NCBI GenBank assembly: GCA_018712145.1
Contig: DVHJ01000043.1
Span: 1-32,208, forward strand
Direction of reading: 5' to 3'
Origin: Candidatus Faecousia faecigallinarum
Lineage (GTDB): Bacteria; Bacillota; Clostridia; Oscillospirales; Oscillospiraceae
Length of the DNA stretch: 32,208 nucleotides
A program made the translations under genes and the position numbers. Shown here in pieces: positions 14,273-23,297 of the stretch; the first letter of the stretch is position 1; every line of letters begins with the position of its first letter. The notes under the pieces were generated by a model. The model saw only the letters and a program-made list of their open reading frames with translations. It was not told the origin of the DNA and did no database searches.

Positions 14273-17200
14273 ATGAAGCAACATCTACCCAAAAAGCTGC
14301 TATCCCTGTTGCTGGTGGTTGCGCTTCTGGCTGGTTTCGCCGTTCCTGTCGGCGCAACCGGTGAGACAGGCGGCATTCGCTTTCAACAGACGGATAACAG
14401 CGCCGTTTCCGGTAGCCTTCTGACCGAGGCTGCTGAACCGGAGTCCAACGAACCGGACTACGAACCCACGGATATGGTTCGTGTGTCCATTTTCCTGGAA
14501 GATGCGTCTACCCTGGATGCTGGCTTCGCCACCCAGGACATTGCAGAGAATAATTCTGCGATGGCTTACCGGGCGGATCTGCAGGATGCGCAGGATCAGG
14601 TGACGGCCACCATCGAGCGCTCCCTGGGAGAGAAGCTGGATGTTGTCTGGAATCTGACCTTGGCAACCAACGCCATTTCTGCCAATGTGGCTTATGGCGA
14701 TATCGCTGCCATCGAGAAGATTCCCGGCGTTAAGGAGGTCGTTCTGGAGACTCGGTACGAGCCTCAGGAGACCGACGACGGCGCTGCGGATGTGCCCAAC
14801 ATGGCCGTGTCTTCCCAGATGACCCAGACCAATCTGGCCTGGCAGTCTGGCTACACCGGCGCCGGTATGCGGGTTGCCATCATTGACACCGGCCTGGACT
14901 GGGAGCATCAGTCCATGGATCCCGATGCTTTTGCGGTAGCTTTGGCGGAGGACGCTGGCTATGATGACATGGAGTACGAGGAGTACTTAGCGGCGATTGA
15001 TGTCATGGACATTGCTGAGATTGCCGAAAAGCTACCGTTGCTCAATGTTTATGAGCGTACGCCCAGCATTACAGCCGAGGATCTCTACGTCAATCTGAAG
15101 GTTCCCTTTGGCTATAACTACATTGACCGGGGCCTGGACATCACGCATATGAATGATAGCCAGTCCGACCACGGCTCTCACGTTGCTGGTATTGCAACGG
15201 CTAACCGTTATATCAAGCAGGGCGAGGATTTCGTCTCCGCCGTGGACAACGTCGGCGTGGTTGGCAATGCTCCTGATGCCCAGGTCATCGTGATGAAGGT
15301 CTTTGGCAGAGCCGGCGGCGCTTATGACTCCGACTACATGGCTGCCATTGAAGACGCCATCGTTCTGGGCTGCGATTCGGTGAACCTGTCTTTGGGTTCC
15401 GGCAACGCTGGCTTCACCACTAGCGATAATTATCAGGCGATTATGGACTCTTTGTCCAGCACCGATACCGTGTCTGTCATGTCTGCTGGTAACAATGGCT
15501 ACTGGGCGGAGAATGCATCTCCCCTTGGCTATCTGTTCCTGGACGGTGTGAACTATCATACCGGCGGTTCCCCTGGTTCCTTCACCAATTCCCTGGCCGT
15601 AGCCTCTGTGGATAATGATGGCGGCGTAGGTGATGCGTTCAGCGTAGCCGGTCAGTCCTTCGTTTATTCCGAGACCGACTACAGCAACGAGCCGATGACT
15701 ACCCTGGACACCTCCGCAGAGGGGACAGGTACGGAGTATGAGTATGTCTTCGTTGACGGCTTCGGCACTCCCGAGGACTTTGCGAACATTGATGTAACCG
15801 GTAAGGTTGTGTTCTGCTCCCGTGGTGAAACCTCCTTCTTTGAGAAGGGGAATGCCGGAGCTGCCGCCGGAGCTGCCGCTACTGTGGTTTATAACAACGA
15901 ACCTGGCATCATCAACATGGACCTGACCGACTATGAATATACTGCTCCCTGCGTTTCCATTACGCAGCAAGCCGGTCAGTTCATTCGGGAAAACTCCACT
16001 GCTGCCACTGACGCGGCCGGCGGTACATATTACACCGGCACGCTGACCATCTCCCGGCAGCTGGGCATTTCCTACAACGAGTCCGAATACCTGACCATGA
16101 GTGAGTTCAGCTCCTGGGGTGTTCCCGGAGACTTGAGCCTGAAGCCGGAGATCACTGCCCCTGGCGGCAGCATTTATTCGCTGCTGGGCACCTCCACTTC
16201 CCACAATCAGTACCAGCTGATGAGCGGTACTTCCATGGCGGCTCCCCAGATCACCGGTATTACGGCTCTGGTGAAGCAGTACATAGAGGAGAATGGCCTG
16301 TCCCAGGACGGCATCACTGACCGCGCGCTGGCTCAGAGCCTGATGATGTCCACTGCAGTTCCCCTGAAGGTGGATGCGGATACCTATTATCCGGTTATCC
16401 AGCAGGGCGCCGGCTTGGCAAACACTGCTGCGGCAACCAGCGCCGATTCCTACATCATGGTGGACGGCCAGCCCGACGGCAAGGTGAAAGCTGAGCTGGG
16501 CGACGATCCGGAGCGGAGCGGTGTCTACTCCTTTAGCTTCGACATCAACAATATGGATGACGAAGCCCGGGTGTACGAGCTGTCTGCGGATCTGTTTACC
16601 CAGGATGCGTTTGTGTACTATGCCAACGCCAATATGTCTGAGGATGAACTGGCTTATTACATGGACACCCTGACCACTGCTCTGGCTGCTAACGTTACCT
16701 GGACTGCTGACGGCCAGCTGGTGAATTCCGCCGGTGAAATGGCCAACTGCGATTTCAACAACGATGGCAAGGTGGATGAGAATGATGCTCAGGCGCTGCT
16801 GGACTATGTCAGCGGCAAGTCTGCCACCATTAATGCTGCCGCCTATGCCGATATCGACGGCGATGGTGATGTAGATACCTATGACGCCCACCTCTTCCTG
16901 AACAAGCTGGGTAAAGATACCGTTACCGTGGCAGCCGGCGATTCTGTCAAGATCACCGTGACCATGAAGCTTACTGATGAAGAGAAGGCTTACCTGGACA
17001 CCTACTACACCAGCGGTGCATACGTGGAAGGCTATGTCTTCGTCAATGCCCTGACTGATTCCGAGGGCGTGGAAGGCACCAGCCACTCCATCCCTGTTCT
17101 GGCGTTCTACGGCAACTGGACCGATGCTTCCATGTTTGACGTGGGCTCCTATCAGGAATATGCCACTGGCGAAGAGACCCGTACGCCGTATCTGGGCAAC

Positions 17201-20200
17201 ATGGAAACCAACACCTATGCGGTCATCTACGGCGATGACCCGGATACCGCTTACTACTTTGGCGGCAACCCCTTGGTTCCCGATGAAGTTTACATGCCCG
17301 AGCGGAACGCCATCAACAGCGAGAGAGGCGACAAAATTTCCCAGGCTTCCTTTGCTGCCATCCGCAATACTGGCGCGTCTCGCTTTACTGTGACTAACCT
17401 GACCACCAATGAGGTTTTGGCTGAGGCATTCCCCGGCGCTGTTACCGCTGCCTATTTCTATGACAATTATGGCATGTGGATGAGCACTGGTTATACGCTG
17501 AATGTCAACTGGGCGCCCACGGGTATGGCTGAAGGCGAAAGCGTTGAGGTTGCCCTGGCGCTGGCCCCTGAGTACTACGTGGCCGATGACGGTTCCGTGA
17601 ACTGGGATGCCCTGGGCGACGGCGCTTACTTGCGGACCACCGCTACCGTGGATAACACGGCGCCGGAACTGTATGATGTTTCCATGAGCCTTACCGGAAA
17701 GACCCTGACCGTAACCGCCAGCGACAACCAGTACGTTGCGGCTGCTGTCCTGTATAACGCTGCCGGTACGACTCCGTTGGCTTATACCGGTTCTGTTGCC
17801 GATGCGGTGCCTGGTGAGACCTATTCCTACACCATGGACATCAGCAACGTAAACGGCAGCAAGTTCCTGTTGCAGGTTTGTGACTACGCCATGAACGCTG
17901 TGACGTATGAAGTTGAACTGCAAATGGGCGAAGAGCAGCCCTTGCCGGAATTTATCGCCTTTGACCTGGATGAAAATCACTGGGTGGCTTTTGACAAGAC
18001 TTCCACCTATGACGATATGGCCAATGCCCATGCCACCAGCAGCAACACGTATTATGCGGCGACGATCGTTGACCATTACGTATTTGCCGCTACGGATGAG
18101 GGCGACCTGTATGTCATGCCTGAGGAGGATCTGACCAATACCACCCACATCTGCAATGTGGGCACGATCCTGACCGATATGGCCTACAACCCCGTTGACG
18201 GCGAAATTTACGCCGTGAACGCTGACGGCAACCTGGTCACGGTGGATAAGCTCACCGGTGAAGTGGCTGTGGTTGGGGAGATCGGTATTCTCACCAACAC
18301 CCTGGCCTGCGATGAGGAAGGTACCTTCTACTGCAACCTGTATGGCAGTGGCGATATCTACTCCTTCACCCTGGATACCATTGACGCGCCTGAACTGTGC
18401 GTCTCCACGAACCTGAGCACCAGTCAGTACGTGCAGGCCATGGAGATTAACCCCAACGATGGCAAGCTGTACTGGACCAGCTACTATGCCGTTAGCTTCC
18501 TGGGCTTTACGTTTGGCTATTCTTACTTCTATGAAATTGATGTAGATGCCCAGACTTATGTCCGCTACAATGATCTGTGGGACGAACTGTCCTGTTTGAT
18601 CATCCCGGAGAAAACCTCTGGCGGCGACTGGTCTGCACCCACGGATGAGGTTTCCGGCATTAATCTTTCTGCAACGCAGCTGACGATTCTGCGGGGAAGC
18701 TCTGCCAACCTCTCTGCCTCCGTGCTGCCCTGGACTGCCACCGACCGCTCCGTCACTTGGAGCACCAGCGATCCTGCCATTGCTACTGTGGATGCCAACG
18801 GCCGGGTGACTGGCGTGGAGAAGGGCGAGTGTGTCATCACCGCTACCTCTGTCCTGGATCCCAGTGTTTCTGCCGAGTGCGTGGTTACTGTGGATACAGT
18901 GAATGCCACCCTGGAAGGCGTTCTGCAGGACGAGGATGGCAATCCCATGTTCTTCTCCTGGAATATGGAGACGGAGAACACTTGGACCGGCGGCACCGCT
19001 CTGGATACCAGCCTCATTTCCGCTACCCTGGATGAGCAGAACAACTACCTGTATGTGATGGATGAGTCTTCCAATGTGTGGGCGATGCACAAGGTTGACA
19101 TGACCACCGGCGAGACGGTGGAGAACTCCGGCGCCAATGCTGCCGGCGTACCGCTGTGGGATATGGCTTACAGCAAGTACTTCTCCACGGAGGATGCGCC
19201 TCTGGTCAGCAGCATCTACGGCTACTACTTCCTCAGCCCCAAGGATCCCATGAACATGGATTCCATGGCGTTCAATCTGCAGTCGCGGGTTGGATACCTG
19301 ACCGGTATTACCTCCGCCGGCTATGAGGAATACTGGGATGAGGAAGACCAGGTTATGCTGGATACCGAGCACATCATCCTCATGGACGACCTGGGCCAGA
19401 TTTGGAACTTCTGGATCTATGAGACTGATGCGGGCATGAGTGCCTGGCTGAACAGCTACCCCAGCACCTTGGAGCTGGACTTCCCGGGCTACAACAACAT
19501 GGAGAACATGTATTGCTCCTTGGTGTTGGGCGAAGACGGTAACCTATACCTGTCTTATTTCACCGGCGACACCAACGAGTTCTACCGCCTGACCTTCAAT
19601 GCGGAAACGGAAGAGTACGAAGCTGCCCTTCTGGGTGACGTGGGCAGTGGCGTGTGGCCTGCAGCCCTCTATTCTGTGAAGAGTAATGCGGAGTCTAGCA
19701 ATTCTCTGCCAGCCACTGGCACCATGAAGATGGACGCTGTTTCTGTTTCCCAGGAAGAGTTGGCTGCCGCTGCGCAGTCTGTGGAAATGACCTTGGCTTC
19801 CGTTTCCAATGCGGACAACACCCAGAAGGACCAGCAGGTGGAGGCGGAGGATGCTCCCGCCGGCGGCTCCCTCAATGCCGTCCAGGTCAGCGCTGAGCCT
19901 GTGGCTACCGTCAATAAGATGCCGATGGAGCTGATGGGCGTTGGTTCTGACACCGACTGCACCGAAAAGAGCGTTACCCTGACCATTACGGCAGACAACG
20001 CCACCACCAACGGCTTGATCACCGTGGACTTTGACACGGATGTGCTGAGCTTCTCCGACAGCAAAGGCATGGCAGACTTCAACAGCTTTGCCGTTGCCGA
20101 TGGCAAGATCACCTTTGCCTACGCGTCTAAGGATGCCATTGCCGCCGGTTCCACCTTGGCGACCCTGACCTTCACCGCAGAAGAAGAGGCTGAGGTGGAC

Positions 20201-22456
20201 TTCAAGGTTACCGTCGTGGAAGATGGCGATCAGAAGCCTGGTACGGAGCAGACAGTAACCGTTCAGGTGCCTGAGCACAACTATATTGCTACCGTTGTGG
20301 AGCCCACCTGCACGGAACAGGGCTACACCCTGTACACCTGCAGCAACTGCGGCGCCAGCTATCAGGATAACTACACCGATCCCACCGGTCACGATTGGGG
20401 CGAATGGACAATTGAGGTTGCCCCCACCTGTGTGAACGAAGGGACGGAAATCCGCACCTGCGCCAACTGCGGTGAGAAGGAGTCCCGCACCGTTGCCGCT
20501 ACCGGCCACAGCTTTGTGGAAACCGTGGTAGAGCCCACCTGCACCGAGGAAGGCTACACCAGACATACCTGCTCTGTCTGCGGCTACAGCTACAGCGACA
20601 ACGAAGTTGCCGCCCTGGGCCACAGCTTTGAGGATACTGTTGTGGAGCCCACCTGCACCGAAATTGGCTACACCGTGCATACCTGCTCTGTCTGCGGCTA
20701 CAGCTACACCGATAGCGAAGTGAGAGCCCTGGGCCATAGCTGGAACGAGTGGACCATCATCAAGGATTCCAGCTGCAACGCACCTGGTGAGCGGATTAGA
20801 ACCTGCTCTGTCTGTGGCGAGACCCAGTCTGAGGTGATTCTGCCCACCGGCCATACCTACGAGAGCACCGTTGTGGAGCCCACCTGCACCACTTCTGGCT
20901 ACACCAGACACACCTGCTTGCTGTGCGGCATGACTTATGTCACTGAGGTTACCGATCCCACCGGTCACGACTGGAGCGACTGGACCGTGGAAACCCCGGC
21001 CACCTGCACCGAGGCTGGCGTGGAGATCCGTACCTGCAACAGCTGCGGCGAGGAGGAGACCCGTGCTATCCCGGCTACCGGCCACGATTGGGGCGAGTGG
21101 ACCGTAGAGACGGAGCCCACTTGCACCGAGACTGGGATTGAGGCACGTACCTGCAACAATTGCGGCGAGAAGGAAACCCGTGTGCTTGCTGCCATTGGCC
21201 ACGACTGGAGCGACTGGACTGTGGAGAACGAGCCCACTTGCACTGAGGCTGGCGTTGAGGCCCGCACTTGCGGCAACTGCGGCGAGAAGGAAACCCGGCT
21301 GATTGCCGCTACTGGCCACGACTGGAGCGAGTGGACGGTAGAGACCGAGCCTACCTGCACGGAAGTTGGCACCGAGGTTCGTACCTGCGCCAACTGTGGT
21401 GAGGAAGAGACCCGCCTGATTGCACCCACTGACCACAGCTTCGAGGATACCGTTGTGGAGCCCACCTGCACAGAAAAGGGCTATACCGTGCACACCTGCT
21501 CTGTCTGCGGCTTCAGCTACAGCGATACCGAAGTTGACGCTCTGGGCCACAGCTGGGGCGAGTGGACCGTGGTGAAGGATGCCAACTGCAATGCCCCCGG
21601 CGAACAGGTGAGAACCTGCTCCGTCTGCGGCGAGACCCAGTCCGAGGTTATCCTGCCCAGTGGGCACACCTATGAGACTACGGTAATTGCGCCCACCTGC
21701 ACTTCCTCCGGTTACACGAAGCATACCTGCCTGCTGTGCGGCGTGACTTATGCCACCGATGTGATTGATCCCCTTGGCCACAATTGGGGCGAATGGGTTC
21801 TGACTGAGGAAGGCGATTGCTTCCACAAGGGTGTGGAGACCCGCACCTGCGCGGCCTGCAACGAAACCGAGACCCGGGAGACCGAGCTGAACCCGGCGAA
21901 CTGCCCGTCTAAGGCCTTTACGGATCTGGATACCGCTGCATGGTATCACGAGAGCGTGGACTTTGTCCTGAGCACCGGCTTGATGAACGGTGTTGGCAAC
22001 GAAAAGTTTGCTCCCAACAACCAGATGACGCGGGCGATGGTGGTTACGGTTCTGTACCGCCTGGCTGGCGAGCCTAAGGTTGAGGGTACGGTGGACTTCA
22101 CCGATGTGCCGGCTGGTGAGTACTATTACGATGCACTGGTATGGGCAACGGAAAACGGCCTGGCGATGGGCGTGACCGAGACCACCTTTGCCCCTGGGCG
22201 TTCCATCACCCGGGAGCAGCTGGTGACCTTCCTGTACCGGTATGCACAGTATGCTGGCCTGGATGTGAGCGGACGCGCTGATCTCACCACCTTCACGGAC
22301 AGCCAGAGCGTAAGCAGTTATGCGGTTGACGCCTTTGCCTGGGCTGTGAATGCTGGGATCATCGACGGTGTTGGCAACAACACCTTGGCGCCCAGATCCA
22401 CCGCCACTCGGGTTCAGGTTGCTGCCGTTCTCATGCGGCTCAGCCGTCTGAGCTAA
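14273..22456 (+). CDS. Giant secreted subtilase with dockerin-like, BIG2, cohesin-like, Cys-repeat and SLH modules
   Basis: 2727 residues, beginning with a Sec signal peptide (MKQHLPKKLLSLLLVVALLA, cleavage near 28). AAGGAG lies 7 nt upstream of this ATG. Modules in order: I9-like propeptide (~60-165); S8 peptidase with Asp205 (IIDTGLD), His300 (DHGSHVAG), Asn407 (SAGNN) and Ser654 (SGTSMAAP), with a PA-type insert (~505-580); an fn3_5/DUF1034-like domain interrupted by a dockerin-like pair of Ca-binding loops (~824-882: DFNNDGKVDENDA and DIDGDGDVDTYDA); propeller-like stretches around a BIG2 domain (~1462-1543); a cohesin-like domain (~1885-2000); fourteen ~39-residue Cys/His repeats (2002-2543); three SLH repeats (2547-2727). 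The catalytic residues look intact, so it is likely an active cell-surface protease. It resembles the C5a-peptidase/lactocepin type, but no substrate can be named. It is monocistronic with its own promoter and terminator. Confidence 0.92.
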   Translation: MKQHLPKKLLSLLLVVALLAGFAVPVGATGETGGIRFQQTDNSAVSGSLLTEAAEPESNEPDYEPTDMVRVSIFLEDASTLDAGFATQDIAENNSAMAYRADLQDAQDQVTATIERSLGEKLDVVWNLTLATNAISANVAYGDIAAIEKIPGVKEVVLETRYEPQETDDGAADVPNMAVSSQMTQTNLAWQSGYTGAGMRVAIIDTGLDWEHQSMDPDAFAVALAEDAGYDDMEYEEYLAAIDVMDIAEIAEKLPLLNVYERTPSITAEDLYVNLKVPFGYNYIDRGLDITHMNDSQSDHGSHVAGIATANRYIKQGEDFVSAVDNVGVVGNAPDAQVIVMKVFGRAGGAYDSDYMAAIEDAIVLGCDSVNLSLGSGNAGFTTSDNYQAIMDSLSSTDTVSVMSAGNNGYWAENASPLGYLFLDGVNYHTGGSPGSFTNSLAVASVDNDGGVGDAFSVAGQSFVYSETDYSNEPMTTLDTSAEGTGTEYEYVFVDGFGTPEDFANIDVTGKVVFCSRGETSFFEKGNAGAAAGAAATVVYNNEPGIINMDLTDYEYTAPCVSITQQAGQFIRENSTAATDAAGGTYYTGTLTISRQLGISYNESEYLTMSEFSSWGVPGDLSLKPEITAPGGSIYSLLGTSTSHNQYQLMSGTSMAAPQITGITALVKQYIEENGLSQDGITDRALAQSLMMSTAVPLKVDADTYYPVIQQGAGLANTAAATSADSYIMVDGQPDGKVKAELGDDPERSGVYSFSFDINNMDDEARVYELSADLFTQDAFVYYANANMSEDELAYYMDTLTTALAANVTWTADGQLVNSAGEMANCDFNNDGKVDENDAQALLDYVSGKSATINAAAYADIDGDGDVDTYDAHLFLNKLGKDTVTVAAGDSVKITVTMKLTDEEKAYLDTYYTSGAYVEGYVFVNALTDSEGVEGTSHSIPVLAFYGNWTDASMFDVGSYQEYATGEETRTPYLGNMETNTYAVIYGDDPDTAYYFGGNPLVPDEVYMPERNAINSERGDKISQASFAAIRNTGASRFTVTNLTTNEVLAEAFPGAVTAAYFYDNYGMWMSTGYTLNVNWAPTGMAEGESVEVALALAPEYYVADDGSVNWDALGDGAYLRTTATVDNTAPELYDVSMSLTGKTLTVTASDNQYVAAAVLYNAAGTTPLAYTGSVADAVPGETYSYTMDISNVNGSKFLLQVCDYAMNAVTYEVELQMGEEQPLPEFIAFDLDENHWVAFDKTSTYDDMANAHATSSNTYYAATIVDHYVFAATDEGDLYVMPEEDLTNTTHICNVGTILTDMAYNPVDGEIYAVNADGNLVTVDKLTGEVAVVGEIGILTNTLACDEEGTFYCNLYGSGDIYSFTLDTIDAPELCVSTNLSTSQYVQAMEINPNDGKLYWTSYYAVSFLGFTFGYSYFYEIDVDAQTYVRYNDLWDELSCLIIPEKTSGGDWSAPTDEVSGINLSATQLTILRGSSANLSASVLPWTATDRSVTWSTSDPAIATVDANGRVTGVEKGECVITATSVLDPSVSAECVVTVDTVNATLEGVLQDEDGNPMFFSWNMETENTWTGGTALDTSLISATLDEQNNYLYVMDESSNVWAMHKVDMTTGETVENSGANAAGVPLWDMAYSKYFSTEDAPLVSSIYGYYFLSPKDPMNMDSMAFNLQSRVGYLTGITSAGYEEYWDEEDQVMLDTEHIILMDDLGQIWNFWIYETDAGMSAWLNSYPSTLELDFPGYNNMENMYCSLVLGEDGNLYLSYFTGDTNEFYRLTFNAETEEYEAALLGDVGSGVWPAALYSVKSNAESSNSLPATGTMKMDAVSVSQEELAAAAQSVEMTLASVSNADNTQKDQQVEAEDAPAGGSLNAVQVSAEPVATVNKMPMELMGVGSDTDCTEKSVTLTITADNATTNGLITVDFDTDVLSFSDSKGMADFNSFAVADGKITFAYASKDAIAAGSTLATLTFTAEEEAEVDFKVTVVEDGDQKPGTEQTVTVQVPEHNYIATVVEPTCTEQGYTLYTCSNCGASYQDNYTDPTGHDWGEWTIEVAPTCVNEGTEIRTCANCGEKESRTVAATGHSFVETVVEPTCTEEGYTRHTCSVCGYSYSDNEVAALGHSFEDTVVEPTCTEIGYTVHTCSVCGYSYTDSEVRALGHSWNEWTIIKDSSCNAPGERIRTCSVCGETQSEVILPTGHTYESTVVEPTCTTSGYTRHTCLLCGMTYVTEVTDPTGHDWSDWTVETPATCTEAGVEIRTCNSCGEEETRAIPATGHDWGEWTVETEPTCTETGIEARTCNNCGEKETRVLAAIGHDWSDWTVENEPTCTEAGVEARTCGNCGEKETRLIAATGHDWSEWTVETEPTCTEVGTEVRTCANCGEEETRLIAPTDHSFEDTVVEPTCTEKGYTVHTCSVCGFSYSDTEVDALGHSWGEWTVVKDANCNAPGEQVRTCSVCGETQSEVILPSGHTYETTVIAPTCTSSGYTKHTCLLCGVTYATDVIDPLGHNWGEWVLTEEGDCFHKGVETRTCAACNETETRETELNPANCPSKAFTDLDTAAWYHESVDFVLSTGLMNGVGNEKFAPNNQMTRAMVVTVLYRLAGEPKVEGTVDFTDVPAGEYYYDALVWATENGLAMGVTETTFAPGRSITREQLVTFLYRYAQYAGLDVSGRADLTTFTDSQSVSSYAVDAFAWAVNAGIIDGVGNNTLAPRSTATRVQVAAVLMRLSRLS
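16742..16920 (+). other. Region encoding the internal dockerin-like module
   Basis: Encodes two F-hand-like calcium loops followed by short helices (DFNNDGKVDENDAQALLDYV and DIDGDGDVDTYDAHLFLNKL), the layout of a type I dockerin. It sits inside the fn3_5-like domain, whose strands continue right after it (TVTVAAGDSVKITVTM), rather than at the protein terminus where dockerins usually lie. Confidence 0.75.
20276..21904 (+). repeat. Fourteen tandem Cys/His repeats within the subtilase gene
   Basis: Each unit is 38-39 codons and starts with His. It has the pattern H-x(10-11)-PTC, then R/HTC-xx-CG, then ATG or ALG before the next His, so three Cys and one His per unit. Two kinds exist: HSFEDTVVEPTCTE-like (38 residues) and HDWGEWTVETEPTCTE-like (39 residues). 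Units 4-5-6 and 11-12-13 match each other in the same order, indicating a three-unit block duplication. Cys3His zinc binding is possible but unproven. Confidence 0.9.
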
Positions 22457-22493
22457 TCGAGGCAATCAAGACCCATTGAATACACCATAGCGT

Positions 22494-22528
22494 GGGGCCC
22501 GCCGGATTTCCGGCGGGCCCCATTGCCT
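22494..22528 (+). terminator. Terminator after the subtilase gene
   Basis: Perfect 12-bp stem GGGGCCCGCCGG/CCGGCGGGCCCC, loop ATTT, then ATTGCCTTTC. It lies 38 nt after the stop. The T-run is weak but the stem very stable. I see no gene in 22529-22612. Confidence 0.7.
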
Positions 22529-22611
22529 TTCACGATATTGGCGAACCACACGGAGGAGCAGCGTTCTTGCAATTCCAGTGGAAACGGCAGTGCGAGAAGC
22601 CCAGAGAGAGC

Positions 22612-22653
22612 ACAAAAATAGATACCGGGCAGATCTACAGCCCAGTATCTATT
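22612..22653 (-). terminator. Terminator of the PAP2 gene
   Basis: On the minus strand AATAGATACTGGGC pairs with GCCCGGTATCTATT (one mismatch) and runs into TTTTTG. The TAG stop of the PAP2 gene lies in the loop, so the terminator overlaps the gene's 3' end. Confidence 0.8.
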
Positions 22654-23297
22654 CCATTTCGTTTTCGCCGGTAAAGAAGAAAATAGGCAATGCCGCTCAA
22701 AAGAATGGCAGGGGGGATATCCAGAACGGAATGCTGTTTCAAGAACACCGTGGACAGGCAAATGAGTACGGTAACCAGCGTGAAGGCCGCCCGCCAACCT
22801 GGCTTGGTAAACCTGGGGGTGTGCCAGGCCGCAGACAGCACCGCCAGGGCACCAATGACGTGCAGCGAGGGGCAGACATTGGTATTTGTATCAAAGGTGT
22901 AAAACCAAGCCATAAAGCGGGTAAGTACATTGTCCCGGACAAAGGTTTCCGGACGGAGTTCTTGTTTGCTGGGATAGATGAGGTAGATCAGGCAAGTCAC
23001 GGAATAGGTTAGAATAATAAACCACATGTACTTCCGGAAACCTTCCACATCAAACAGCAGCAGGTAAATTAACATCCCCACTAAAAACACAAACCAGAAT
23101 AGATAGGGAATCAAGAAGAACTCGCAAAACGGAATCTGATCATCCAATGGACAATAAATGACATTGTACTGCCGGGGTAAAAACCGTTCCAGCGTCAGAA
23201 ATACCAACCCGTAAATGGGCCAAAACAACAGGAGTTTCAGGTGGGAAAATTGTGGTGTGTTTAGCTTGGACAGACGAAATTGGCGGTAGTCAATCAC
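22635..23297 (-). CDS. PAP2-family membrane phosphatase/phosphotransferase
   Basis: 220 residues with about six hydrophobic helices. Lipid phosphatase signatures sit on the external face: Arg115 in QELRPET, CPSLHV (142-147, His146) and KQHSVLD (His189, Asp193). The PSLHV and HSVLD forms are those of the PAP2_3 branch, which includes inositol-phosphorylceramide synthase and sphingomyelin-synthase-like headgroup transferases as well as plain phosphatidate phosphatases. The start is a GTG at 23297 with GGAGGT 6 nt ahead. It overlaps the TGA of the glycosyltransferase gene (GTGA, 4 nt), so the two are coupled. A lipid phosphatase beside a diacylglycerol glycosyltransferase suggests it supplies or recycles diacylglycerol. 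Transfer of a phospho-headgroup is the alternative. Confidence 0.83.
   Translation of the reverse strand: MIDYRQFRLSKLNTPQFSHLKLLLFWPIYGLVFLTLERFLPRQYNVIYCPLDDQIPFCEFFLIPYLFWFVFLVGMLIYLLLFDVEGFRKYMWFIILTYSVTCLIYLIYPSKQELRPETFVRDNVLTRFMAWFYTFDTNTNVCPSLHVIGALAVLSAAWHTPRFTKPGWRAAFTLVTVLICLSTVFLKQHSVLDIPPAILLSGIAYFLLYRRKRNGIDTGL

Noticed and set aside
15032..19372. Very long open frame (1446 codons) antisense to the subtilase
   Set aside because: It lies wholly opposite a gene with complete catalytic motifs and domain structure. The peptide is His/Gly/Val-rich without domains, a by-product of the biased codon use of the plus-strand gene. The same holds for the 973-codon antisense frame at 19544-22465.
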